From the NCBI RefSeq assembly GCF_001640805.2, contig NC_066833.1, positions 9,161,215 through 9,225,214 of the forward strand: a stretch of 64,000 nt of DNA. Direction: 5' to 3'. Made by a program: the position numbers and the translations under genes. Positions within the stretch are counted from its first letter, which is position 1; every line of letters starts with the position of its first letter. The notes under the pieces were generated by a model that did no database searches, had not been told where the DNA came from, and saw only the letters and a list, made by a program, of their open reading frames with translations. The stretch comes from Lates calcarifer (taxonomy: Eukaryota > Chordata > Actinopteri > Centropomidae). This document shows positions 44,926-57,400 of this stretch, piece after piece.

Positions 44926-46628
44926 AAAATATATTTGCATAAGGAGAAAACAGACACAACCTGAAACCCTCAGACCGACAGACTGATTCTGGCTTGTCCA
45001 GGCGGTGTGTTAGAGTGTGTTGCATGACTTGGCACTGCACATGCGGCACACAGCAGTAAATACAGTAAATGTTTTGGCTCAGAGAGCGCCACATTCTGTA
45101 AATAATATAAGGTGTTTATGATCCAGCTCTATTTGCGGGCATGTAGGTCAAGCAATACAGACCACATATTCACAGACCCTTCTTGAGCTATTTAAATGTG
45201 CAGGAGAGTAAACTATTTTTGGTTTTATTATGTTGGCTTTAAGCAAAAGAGTATTATGTTCAATCATCTGGTTTAGGTCATAAAGCTGTCAGAAATTCAA
45301 TGAAATGAAGGCGTTATGACGCACAACTCGAAACTACGCTGAGAAAATTAAAACGAATTAAACAACTCAAAATGTAGTATGATACGAGTCAGACTTTGCA
45401 GTATAGGTCTAGATGCTTTCAGTGGGACAGACACCAGCAGATAAGATGGATTTGCTCTGAATATATGAGTGAGCTATAATGTGGTCATATAATATGTGTA
45501 AATGTAGGTTATTAATAATTTATTGATCTGGTTCAGGTCTTCAGTTGGGTCACAGCAGCTCTCAGTTCCTGAGATAAATCTGAAGTTAATTAAAAGCATA
45601 AAAAGTGTCTCAGGTCACAAATAGCCAAGACGGTGATTTGTTTTGAGGGTTATAAGCCAAAAAGGTTTTAAAAAGTTTGCAGTTAAAAAGTTTGTTTCGA
45701 AACACGTCTAGCAAAACCTGCCTTTGTGTAACTCGGATACACACTTTGACAGAATAAGGCCAGACTTGTTTACTGATGCCCTCTGGTCGTCAGTCTCATT
45801 TTTTTCTCTGCTCAAATTTCCCAGGTGATCCCTGAGCGACATCTCCTGCCTGTCGTCACCCGGTCGATACGGATCGATTGTTATTTTAACGCTTTCAGGT
45901 TGTAACATTGACGTTGCTTATATATATATTTATATATATATTTACATACAGTCTATAAAACAGGTTGAAACGGGGTTGTGATGGATTTTCAGTTAATTCA
46001 AGGAGTGGAGTTTCTGTTCGTGTAAAATGTTGCCATAGTGTGTGAAGAAATTTCAAGGCAGTTCCTTTATCATAACACAACTTGCAGTTTGGACTGTAAA
46101 TAATGTCAGTGTGAGTGTCAGTGTTTTGACTGATAACAGTTTTGGTTCTTTGTAGAACTTTTTGATACATATCTTCAACCAGAGCTGATTTACACCCAGT
46201 GTCATGTTCCCATATATCAGAGCATGGTTTTGTGTGGCTGTTGTGACAGTGGTTTAGAAAGCAGAGGAGACACGTTAGCTTACCACCTGACTCCCCCTCA
46301 TATCCATAACAAACTTTAAGTTTTAGTTCATTCACTTTCACATTTAATGTCTGTTTTCTCTGTTTGTCCGTTGTATAGAAATAATTTTTTATGTTTTGAT
46401 GAAACGTTTGAATGAATAAAAAGTGGCTTGTGATGTAAATACAGGGCATGTTTGATTTGTTGAGTGGGTATTACATTTGAGCTCATTGGAGAATGATAGT
46501 TGTTTGTTTTCATATGAAATCTGTTCCATATTCCATTTTTCCATTTGACTTGTTTCCACCTCTGCCATGTTGTGTTGAGCATTAGGTACGTGGGGGGAAA
46601 AGTACTGTAGTGAAATATGACCTGTTTC

Positions 46629-46646
46629 AATAAAACATGCTTTATT
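46629..46646. terminator. back-to-back poly(A) signals of the convergent genes
   Basis: AATAAA on the + strand at 46,629-46,634 and AATAAA on the - strand (TTTATT at 46,641-46,646) lie 6 bp apart. Their placement would give obsl1 a 2-kb 3'UTR and ctdsp1 a 1.7-kb 3'UTR that just overlap. Confidence 0.5.
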
Positions 46647-46865
46647 GATGCAAGGTAGAAATATCTCTATTCGTCTTTTTTTTTTTTTTCAGTCTTAACA
46701 TTCATCAGCAGCAATTTAAAAACTCACTTTTACCAGTTTCTTTACTTGAGTCTCAAGGTTAATACTCTGGCTGCGTACAGTAAAAAAGGAAATCATTATT
46801 CCAACATAGGTTATGATTTTCACGTATTGTCAAAGCATCTTTTGAATCTCAAACTAATGTAAATA

Positions 46866-46867
<2 letters not shown>

Positions 46868-46897
<30 letters not shown>
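46868..46897 (+). repeat. (CA)n microsatellite
   Basis: About fifteen CA units between the two genes. Confidence 0.92.
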
Positions 46898-46901
<4 letters not shown>

Positions 46902-47030
46902 AATACACACACTCGCTCCAGACTGAGGCAAAGTAAATCAGGGCTAGAACATTTTCTGGCACAAGTTTCCCCTCTGAAACTGAATATACAGATCGATAAG
47001 GCCCAGGACACTTGACTCCATTAATGTCTT

Positions 47031-47058
<28 letters not shown>
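47031..47058 (+). repeat. (CA)n microsatellite
   Basis: About fourteen CA units followed by an A run. It forms an inverted pair with the GT run 43 bp away. Confidence 0.92.
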
Positions 47059-47062
<4 letters not shown>

Positions 47063-47098
47063 AAAGCTCAAATTCAAGTTTACCGACAGGAGGCGTCA

Positions 47099-47100
<2 letters not shown>

Positions 47101-47134
<34 letters not shown>
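47101..47134 (+). repeat. (GT)n microsatellite
   Basis: About seventeen GT units, the complement of the adjacent CA run. Confidence 0.92.
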
Positions 47135-47138
<4 letters not shown>

Positions 47139-48368
47139 TTTCAAACCAAACGTCAGACTTATCTACGACAGGTCACAGCCTCCTCCTGCACATAGACTGG
47201 ACTGTGTTATGCAGCTGTCGAAAAAGTCAAACGATAAAATAACATTAAAACGAGATCATTAAAACGAAATCCTGATATACTGTATGTACAAAAATAATCT
47301 CACCGTTTCTGCAGCGATACGTCTCTGTACCTGCTTCTTCCTTCTATAAGGAAGCAGAAGCGTTTCTTCTTCCTTCACACGTGTCTACTCCACCTACACA
47401 CCTGTCACAAAGATCATTCAGGTGTCGAGATCAAGATCAAGAGATTTTCGATGACCACGTCTCTGTGTGTGTACATGTGCTGAAGAGTGTGGTGTTTTGG
47501 ACATAAGACAACATCTAAAAGGGTTTTTACACGTTCATAATTAGATTCTAGTCATATTAGAATACAGTAATTAAACCTTATCGGTCGTCTGTGATGTAGT
47601 GGAGGATTAAAATCAGTGGCTGGATACGCTCTCTCCGGTATATTTTCAATCTAGATGGAAAAGCTAAAGCATATAATATATTTTTGGAAATTCCTACACC
47701 AAACAGTTTGTTCATAGCTTTCTGCAGACATACAGTAAGTGCACAGTGTGTGAAGCATGACAAAATGTGTGTTTTGTAGTGAAATGTGTCACAAAATATT
47801 GTAAGAAATTATTAAACCTCTCTGTTAAAGTTCACCAAAGTTAATAACTGACTTCTCCTACATACACATCCGGCCATTTTGGGAAAAAAATCCCCATCTG
47901 TAATGACTTGTCATAGTCTGTGTGTTGAGATTCTAATACTATTACACATGCTACATGGTACTGACATGAAAATGATTGATGTGGTTCATTTGTAGAGCGG
48001 CACTGAACATTTGTTCACACAATCTAGGTTTACAGCACTCTTACAAAGGTCACTGCTGTCACATGACGACAACAACAACACTCCAGCTGCACTGCAAAAG
48101 ATATCTACAGACGTCATTTAATCTCATAATCTCTGCTCATGTAGAATATCTAAAAAAAGAGACTGGGAGAAGAGAGCTGTCAAAGCTGAAGCACCAAACC
48201 CAGCTAGCAGACTGATTTCACTGATAAGAATATGAGATTAAACGACAGGTATTTTTTGCAGCATGGTCCTTGTAGTGGGAAGCAGCGTGCGGCCTGTGGC
48301 CCACCAGCCTCCGTGGCCCCATGACGACAGCCACTGGTGATTATTTTCATCCTAGTGTCGTGCCTCTG

Positions 48369-48497
48369 TTAGCTTGAAGTCCTCTGCTGCTGGAGAATAT
48401 CATAGATGTCGTCCACTTTGCTTAGTCTCTCAAAGAAGGGGATAAGGTCGAGGAGCTCGGTGTCTGACATGTCATCGAACCAGGAAGCTACAGGAAC
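48369..48497 (-). CDS. ctdsp1: ctdsp1 last coding exon
   Basis: 129 nt: acceptor cctccag, [12 protein letters not shown] at the start, [15 protein letters not shown] at the end, stop TAA at 48,371-48,369. It matches the C-terminus of CTDSP1. Confidence 0.95.
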   Translation of the reverse strand, partial: VPVASWFDDMSDTELLDLIPFFERLSKVDDIYDILQQQRTSS

Positions 48498-51400
48498 CTG
48501 GAGGTTTGAAGAAGCAGGACATGATGGAATAACAGACTATTACATGTCTTTTAATTCCATGCAGAATGTATTGCAGAGGAAGAAACGTGAATGGCGTACT
48601 GCGTTGTCAGGATGGAAGATGTAGGAGGCTGGGGAGTTGTCGATGATGATGACCTTGTTGAGGTCTCTCCCTAAACGGCTCAGGTCTTTTACGTAGTTCC
48701 CTTTGTGGAAGACACAGGACTCCCGGAAGAGCCGGCTCCGGAAGGCCCCCCACTTGTCCAACAGGTCCGACACAGGATCTGCGTACTGTAACAGGAAAAA
48801 AAACCAAATCATATTGTACACGAATTATTATAAATGTTAAAAATAACAAACACAGACGATAAAACTTAGCAGCAGAATTAGATTTGTGGATTTTTGGACA
48901 CTTGAGGGCTAAAAAAAAACAGGTTTTACACACATCACTGACAGATGAGTACAAATTAAAACGAGCAAACAGCTGCCTATTTACACCAGCAGATATAAAA
49001 ACACATCAGTAGTCATTTGATGCCACGTCTGGATGAAGGTCCAGTATTCAGCCTCTCTAACTCCTGAGGGAAACATCTGGCTCTTTAGCTGCTAAATGCT
49101 AATCTGTGTTGATTAGCTTGTTGCTAACATCGTCTGTTGTCTGTTGCTGATTTTATAGCTGCTTCAATGAAAACAGCTGAGTTTTGTGCATAAAAACAAC
49201 CTTGATGGGAAGAAGCGTCTCATATTGTCCATTAGTCTGGTGATAATCTGGCACTTTACAAGTTGTTTTTATTATTTATAATGAAAAGAGCCAAATAACC
49301 TCATAAAGAACAACTATAACACTATGTGCACATCAAACATGTACACTACCTCAGACAAAACAACATTTAAGTATCATTTTTAACAGAACTTGAACATTAT
49401 GGCTTACACAGGACACCAGCCGACCTGCATCAAATCTCAGTGCACAGTTTGAGCACAACATCATGTGTCAGCCACAGAGAAGCTTCGCTCTCTTAAAATG
49501 GGCAGAGGAGCAGCATTTGATTTCTGACACTACATCGCAACTAAAACTGTGTGTGTGTGCGCTTCAGAAAGTTAAGGCTCAGGTTGACGCCGTTCAAAGT
49601 AAATGTTAGAGGTTAAAATGTCTGTGCAATGGCCTGACAGGTGTCATAAACATGTATTTATGTGTGAGGGTGTGTGTGGAAGGTCGCCTGTAAATCACAA
49701 ACAAAACTGAGGCTGAGCTTCCAGTAATTCTGAGCATAATGTTAAAGAAACAACGAGGTGTCACTTTCCACCTCAAGACGGATGGACTTGTTCTCGCGAC
49801 TTGACTGCAGTCAAACTTTAACAGTGAGTGGTACCGGTGGAGAGCGGCGGTCTGACCTTGGCTAAGCTGGCGGTGAACAAAACGCACTCAAACAATTCTC
49901 CCATCCTCTTGAGGAATTCGTCAACGTGGGGTCTCTTTAACACATACACCTGGGAGGAGACACAAAAGGCAGGAAAGTATGAAATCCACAGGTGGAATAC
50001 GATCAGCTCCACAAACTACCTGTTTAAGACTCAACAGTCAAAGCATATCAGTTTAGGTGTGTGTTTGTATCTGCTTATAACTGTATCTAATAAAAAGAAC
50101 AGACAAAGTTGTAATAAACGTACATGTAACGACCCCAATGAGACTTTCTATCTAAGATGCTGGCGGCCTTGTTTCTGAACCAAGTCATCCTGAATAGGCT
50201 TTCCCCACTTTAACAAGCCTATCCTGGATTACTTGAAACAGACCCAGGCCCTCTGGACATCAAAGCTCCTGTGTCTTCTGGGAGGCCCAGCACAACACAC
50301 TGTAGTTACCATCTACAGCCTGCAGGGAAAAGTCAATGCCGCCCCCCCAGCAGCAGCAGCAGCGAGCCGGGGGTGGGTGGGGGCGTAACATGCGCCTCAG
50401 ACTGAGATTGATGGCCAGTGATTTCTGAGAAGCCTGCCAGCGTTTCCTCATTTCGTCAGGCCACTGAAATAGCCGCCTGCTGCTGGGAGCCATCAACAGA
50501 GAGGGCTGCAGCACTGTCAAGGCATTCGCACAGTGTTTCCTAGTGCAAACTGGAGTCCATGTAAGATTTCTGAATTTAAATCCTGAGAGCCTGTAAACCA
50601 TCCTACGGCTCAGGTCAGACTGTGGATAGGCCATATGTGGTGTGTGGCGTATACAGTGCAGCGATGGTCGGTGCAGTGTTTTAATCCTGCGCACACAGCA
50701 GGAAGTCTAACGAGCACGTAGAAACTGTAACCTCCATGCAGGACGAGGAGACAGTAAAGAGCGTACCTGGTGAACTGTTCCGTCAATTTCCACTGGAATG
50801 ATAAAATCAGCGTTGTTCACTGGCTGTGGAAAATAAAAGCACAAGTGTTAATCAGGAAAAAGCAATTTCCAAATTACCTCCAAATAAAATCACCACTCTG
50901 CAGAGATGAGAGCGATGGCAATAAGTCAGACGTGAGGATGTGTCAAATATACACGCAGACGCCACCGCGGCGTCTTTTAAATAACATCACTATTCATAAT
51001 ATGACTCGTCACTTCCATCATTGAAATCCAGGCGCTACAGAAAGTGACAGGACTCATAAAAATATCTGATTTATTTAGACAGTTCTCACACCTGAAATAT
51101 GCTTCTCAAATGTTAGTATCACCCCAAGTGTGTTCTATATAAGGCATTACACCACGGCCTACATTAGTGAACCGTGAGGTAATGGAAGTAGGACAGAGCG
51201 GGTTTAACATCAGGCCGAGAGTGAAAGTATACGTTCGTGATTAATGCAAAGTTTGGATGTTGATTTAGCAATAAAAGCAGCTCGAATTCAAACTACAGAA
51301 CATTTCGCAGTAAATTCAAATCCAGTGTTCGCTGCATCATCCTGTTCTTGCTTTAATGTCTTTATTATGTTGCCATCAGCACCTTTTCTTTCACTCTTGT

Positions 51401-54400
51401 TCTGATGATTTCAGATCATTAACAACTTAGATCTACTTGTTAATGCATTCAGCTCTGTACGGCTTTTTTCTCATCGATTCAAAATGGGTAGAAAGCAGGT
51501 AGACCACATGGGATAGTCTGACAGCATGCTGGATACAGTTTGGATGATATTTAATACCTCAGAGATTGTACAGGTGTGTTTAACTGATTCATAAAATGAC
51601 ACATTTTCAGTCTGAACACACAGCACTCTGGCTTTCGTCTGCCTTCACACATACAGCCTCCTGCTATTTTTAGTATATGTGTCAAAGTAATAATGAGTTT
51701 TATTATCCACCTTGTGTTAAACATGGAGTTCACGGAGTCTGACCCTGTTTACACATAGCTAGCAGCAATATCCAGTGACATCCTGTAGGACAGTCTGTGA
51801 CCTGAGAAGGACTAAACACCACATGGCATTCATTACATAATTTGTCGTGACACAGGAGCCTCAACTTTTGGCATTGATTACTTTGTTCGCTGAATGCTAC
51901 CTTAAAAGGAGTCAAACTAAACAAAAGGAGGCTGGTTATTTGTAGATAAACAGTTCCTGAGGTCTGGTAATACTGATAGTAGTTTCTGTCGTGCAGAGAT
52001 TTAACAAGGCGTGTGCATGAAAGTACAGTATCTATGAAGAAATAACACAGGTTAGCGTTGTATTCACAAGTTATATTTTGAGATGAAATCTTGTGTTGTT
52101 ACTTCACATTCTTGGAATCAGACTTTCTTTGCTTTTTAAAGCTAATGTATAGGTGGCCCTTTAAGATAAAAATAAGTCACGTGCCTCCTAAAAATATGTA
52201 AAATGATGTCGTGTAAATCCGGTTACTATTTCTGCCCACTTTTGCTTGGCAAGTAGATTGTTTGCTTTGACAGTCAATATGGAGCCTAAGAGCAGAAACT
52301 TGATGAGTGTCCTTATTTAAATACGACCTTTTAGGTCATTAAAAGCCAAGAGTATAAAAGGGTTTAACATGTATGCAGTGCGCTCTCATACACACCCAGA
52401 GTGCCAGGCATTCAGAGCGGGCCAGAAAACCTTAATGGATTTTTTTGACGGTGCACCGGCCCGTCGGGATTTGTCCCTGTATGCCCGATAACCGGTCTGA
52501 CTCTGCTTCCTGGAGTCTCTGCTGGTTGCCTGGCAACCTGACGATGACCAACTCCAGGAAGTTGCTGCTCCTGGCTGAGATGTAAGCGACGTGTGTCTTT
52601 TTGTGTGCCAAGTTGAAATGGAGTGGAAACCACACGCAGCTGGCACAAAGCAGCGCTGTGGCAACGAACAACGAACGTAATAAAACTCCATAAAAACGGT
52701 CATAACGTTTAGATTTATGACAATTATCTGTATTTATGACACAAAATCCAGGTTGTTCCTGGAAGAAGAAGATTTAAACCTGCTCTATTTTATTTTTAAA
52801 CCATCAGAAAACCTCTAGACATAAAGTAGGAGGCAACACTGACAGAATACTGACACTGAAAATGCAAAAATGGTTTTAACCCATGAGAGCCCAGACTCAT
52901 TTCTCCTTATGGAGGCTATAAAACAAACTAAATGGACCACACGTCCCTCATCTCTGAAGTTAGTTTTTTCTGAATGGACAGAGCTGCCAGTGTAAATATA
53001 TCCATATCATTTTATTATGATAAACTCACCTGTAAATCGTGATTAGTAATGTAAGTATATGTAACGTCACGCAGGCCAACTTACCTTAAATGAACTATGC
53101 ACTAGTGTTTCATCCAAATCAATGACCACACAGATCTTCCCTGCATCGTTCGATTGCATCTGTGGGAGCAGTGGTTTCGCTGGAACCTGAAGACAAACAA
53201 ACAGTTTAAGATCTAAAGCTCTAACAAAAGTTGCTTCTAATTAAAAAGCTCTGTTCGCTGTCGTTAAGCCCACAACATGAGCAGCAGCTACAACTTCTAA
53301 ACATAAGAAATTACCATCTCAACATGTTGTGGGGGACATGCTGCTCATTGTGTTTGTTTCTTGTCACTTAAGAGACTGGATTGTGTTGTGGTGTTTCGGT
53401 GAGCGGTTACAGGAAACCCTGGATGCTACAGCTGCTGCCACGTTGATGGAGCATGTAAATATCACCATACCTTGTCTCATCCTTCAACGAGCGGTCAGAC
53501 ATCGGCGTTTGTTAATGTGAATCTGATTCTAAAAACAAGCTGGCACGACCAAACGGGCTGCCTGTAACACTGGTGCGTGTGGAGTGAGCTGCCACGTGAC
53601 GATAATGGCAGAGCTGGAGTTTGATACGGATACCCAGCAATCTGCCAAGTACAAACCTCCTGCAGCTTATTCACTGCCACAGTGTTATCGATGTAAAAAT
53701 AGCTCTGCAGCAGATTTATCTTGAATCTGGGATGCGTTAACGTTTCGCCCACAGTTCTGAAAACTCAGTGCTTCACAGTCAGGGTGTGAAGACTTTTAAT
53801 ACCTGCTCTGCGGGTGGAATGCAGTGGTCACATTCGCAAGGCTCCTCGTCGTCACTCAGCTCCTCCTCTGAATCCCTGCTTTGTTCGGAGGCCTTGTTTT
53901 CCTGAGTCTCTGAGACAACGCTGTGAATTATATCGAGAGGAGGTCTCATTTCTGTTGAAGTCTCATTCAACCCACAGTCAGTCGTCTGATTCTGGAGTTT
54001 GTTCGCTGGCTAAGGTCTCGCTCAGTTCAGTGACTTCAGTGAATCTGACTGCTTTGCACTCTGCTGGCTCCTGGGACTCGGTCTCTTTCGGGGATAAAAG
54101 AGCATCCTCGTTACCTCTTCCATGGGTTACCTCATCGCATATTCCCTCCATTACAAGTCCATTCAGGGTTTGTTTAAAAGATGACTGTACACTTTGAATC
54201 TGATACGCATAGTAATCCTCAACACCTGACTCACACATCTCTCCATTATCTTCTTTATCTATAAGAGACCAGTACGGCTCCATTTCTGAACAGTCATTAA
54301 ATACTTGATCTTCAGGCTCAGGCTCATCGTCCTTTATCTCATCAGTAACACTTGTCTGCATGTGATCAGCTGTAGAGGTAACATCACCGAGAGATTCATG

Positions 54401-57400
54401 ATTCTGGGCTTCACAGACGTCATCTTCATAAGCATCACCTTCAACAGAGATGTCCTCTGCACATGGTGCACACATACTGTCCTCATTACCAGAGGGTGGG
54501 CGCACCTCAGCTTCTTCTTCAGCACAGATTTCAGAACCGTGGCCCTCAAACGCACAAGTTTCTCCATCAAAAGTGTTTTCATCTTCCTCTGCTTCGTCAT
54601 AACTTTCTGTGTAAAGATCATGGGCATCACATTCATTTTCTTCTTCTTCTTCTTCTTCTTCTGCTAAACTTGATTCTGAATCTTTGATCCAGTCTTCAGG
54701 TTTTTTCTCTGACTCACAATCGTCTCTGAGACTTGAAACTTCTGCCTCTTCGCATGCTTCTTCAGAACAAACATCAAAGCACACATCAGCTTCCTCTGCA
54801 TCAGTTTCCTTATTGATTTCTTCAGATGTGCACGCATGCTTGGCATCATGTTTCCGCGCCTCCTCTTCAAGATACAGACAGTCGTGCATATCTCCGCCAT
54901 CAAAGCAGGAGATGTAGCGTTGCTTTTGTGCAAACGTGTGTCCATAATAATCAGCTCTGTCAAACAAATCAAAGTAATCCTCAATAACAATATCAACTGT
55001 GGGTGTTTTCTTTTTATCCTCATTACTTTCATTAGCATGGCTTTGTTCTATTTCTTCATCATCTTCAAAAGATTCCCACTGCGTCTGCTCGTCACTTGAA
55101 TCTTCCTGCGCTCCCTTTTCAGATTCCCCAGATGAATCAGAGTAGGGATCTGAGGGGATACTGCCATCGGGACAAGTCTTAAAGGATTTGGTTTCGATAG
55201 AAGAGCAATCTGAGGAACCGTCTTCCTCAGTGCAAAACTCTGAGCTGTCAGAGGTTTTGTCGGAGGTTGCACACTGTTGAGTTGTTTCATACTCTTTACT
55301 GGTTTCAGAGTCATCATGTCCACACATCTCACAGTGATCTGTTGACATGTCTAAAGCAGTAGATTCCTCAGAGTCCAGGTATTTCTCACAGCATTCACCA
55401 GCAAAGTGAACAAGTTCATCGTCATCAAAATAAACGCGAACAGGTGTGTTGAAATGCGAGGAATTCACATCTTCTGACAGTCTGCAAGACTCTTCATCAC
55501 TGGGCTCAGTTTCATTTTGTTCAGATGTGTAGCTCTCTTCATCGTCATCGTTTGCAAACTCAGTTTGATTCTGAATTTCATCGTACTCACAGAGTTCAGC
55601 GCCACAGTCCGATAAGTCCACTGAGTCAGAGACGGTGGATGTGAAACCAGTCTCTTCACATTGCTCAGAAGTCCTCTGTTGATGTGTCTGGTTCAGAGTC
55701 AAAGCACTCGCACTGCTGATCAGCAGGCTCGTACTGCTGGAGTAACTCGAGGTGGTCTGAGCTTCCCGGTGTGAAATCAGACATTTCACACAACCCAAAA
55801 CTGTCAGAGTTCATTGCTAATTTATCTGGCTCCAGAGTCAAAAGACTCAAACTGTTGACCAGAGGGCTTACATTGCTGAAATAATCTGAGGTGTTCTGCA
55901 CAGTGTTCACAGCAAGGACAACATTTGGACACTAAGCTATGATTAGCACTCTGCTCAGAGGACTTGCAAGGTTTAAAACACTCACAGTGTTGAGCACATT
56001 CGTCAGATGGTTGGCTTAACCCCGAGGTCTCACACTTATCGAGGGTCCGGTCGGATTCAAAAAATCCGTCGCTTCCTGAATACTGCTCAAAGCTCTCAGC
56101 GTGTCCATTGCAGTATGTGCAGGATTCACACTCATCTGTGCTTGTGTTGCAGTGTTCCACGCACAGAAGAGAAGAGTCCATTTCTCTCATTTCTCTGCTG
56201 ACAGTTTCCTCTGGGTACTCCACAAAGACCTTCATGTCAAGTTCAGCACTTCCCTTTGAGGGGCCGGTTAAATCTGCAGCCTTTGTTAATTTGGGAACCT
56301 GGCATTGTTCTGCAAGCATGGCTTCAGCTGACGGCTCCCCTTCTCCAGAGACTTTAGCTTGCTCAGAGTTTTCCAAATACATCCTGAAATTATTTCTCTG
56401 TCTGGACTAAGTTTCTTCAAAGTTTGTGCTCCATGCGTTAGGTCTAATCTCACTGTCTCTGAGGTTCCTGCAGAGTCCAAGTCCAAAAGGCTGGCAGGTA
56501 ACTGTAGGGTCCATTCAGAGTGGATATTCACACGACTGGTGGGGGGAGTCACTGAGACCACAGCCAGCCCGAGAGAGTAACAGCAACAGGAGCAGCATGC
56601 ACGTTGACATGACAGGTTGTCACAACCAAAACTGAGACTACCACTTGACTCAACCCCCCTTTGCCAGAGACCAAGCAATTTATTTTGGGGGCTTGGAAAG
56701 ACGTGACAAATAACTTCTGGAATATCAAATCTCTATAAAAGGCTGAACTAAGGCATAAATCTGAAACTGACACCTGAGAACTTCTTGACCACTTGATCTC
56801 CAGACCATAACTGCCAAAAGCCATGTTGTTTTCCAAGAATATACTCAGTTATACCATAGGATGTATTGTCAATTGTCCAAAAATGATACGTAACAGAACA
56901 GCAGTCAGTCATTGGTGGATAAAGAACTATCTTTGCATATGTAAACATCTGAACCATCCACATTTTTTCTTATACAAGCATCCATTGATAAGTTATTTCA
57001 TAATCAATTATCTTTTGTCTCTTTAATTACTTCAGTCACACCTGATATCTGATCTACATCATAGTTTTCTGCTGTACGAAAAAGGGCCACTGCAGCAGTT
57101 CGTGTCATGTACCTTGCTACAGTAGGTGTTTCTGGACTCCCAGCCAGAGAAACACTTGTATTAGATTTACGCCATTTCTGTGCTTCTTATAACTCCCATT
57201 CATCTCAACTGATGTCTGAACACGGAGTACTTTTCAACGCTGCCGTACATCACCTCTCGGCACAGGAGAGAGGAGTAAGCACGAATATCTTCGATCCAAG
57301 AAAACATGTGTTTCGCGCATCACATGGCCGTCAATCAGGCTGACCACATGCTGCTCAGAGGACGAGGAGAGAGAAAGCAGATATCACAGGGAAGAGTCAG

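Larger units (their letters stand above)
46650..48368 (-). other. ctdsp1 3'UTR and intergenic spacer
   Basis: No coding exon is seen. Between the ctdsp1 stop and the TTTATT at 46,641 I see no other clear - strand poly(A) signal, so most of this is probably 3'UTR, including the microsatellites. Confidence 0.5.

Noticed and set aside
45895..46449. 184-codon - strand frame between the genes
   Set aside because: Amino-acid composition is that of random AT-rich sequence, with no family motif; it lies in the likely obsl1 3'UTR.
54334..55332. Other-frame ORFs over the acidic block, on both strands
   Set aside because: They are shadows of the GA-rich acidic coding strand (Lys/Met/Leu-rich on shift, Phe/Ser-rich on the reverse).
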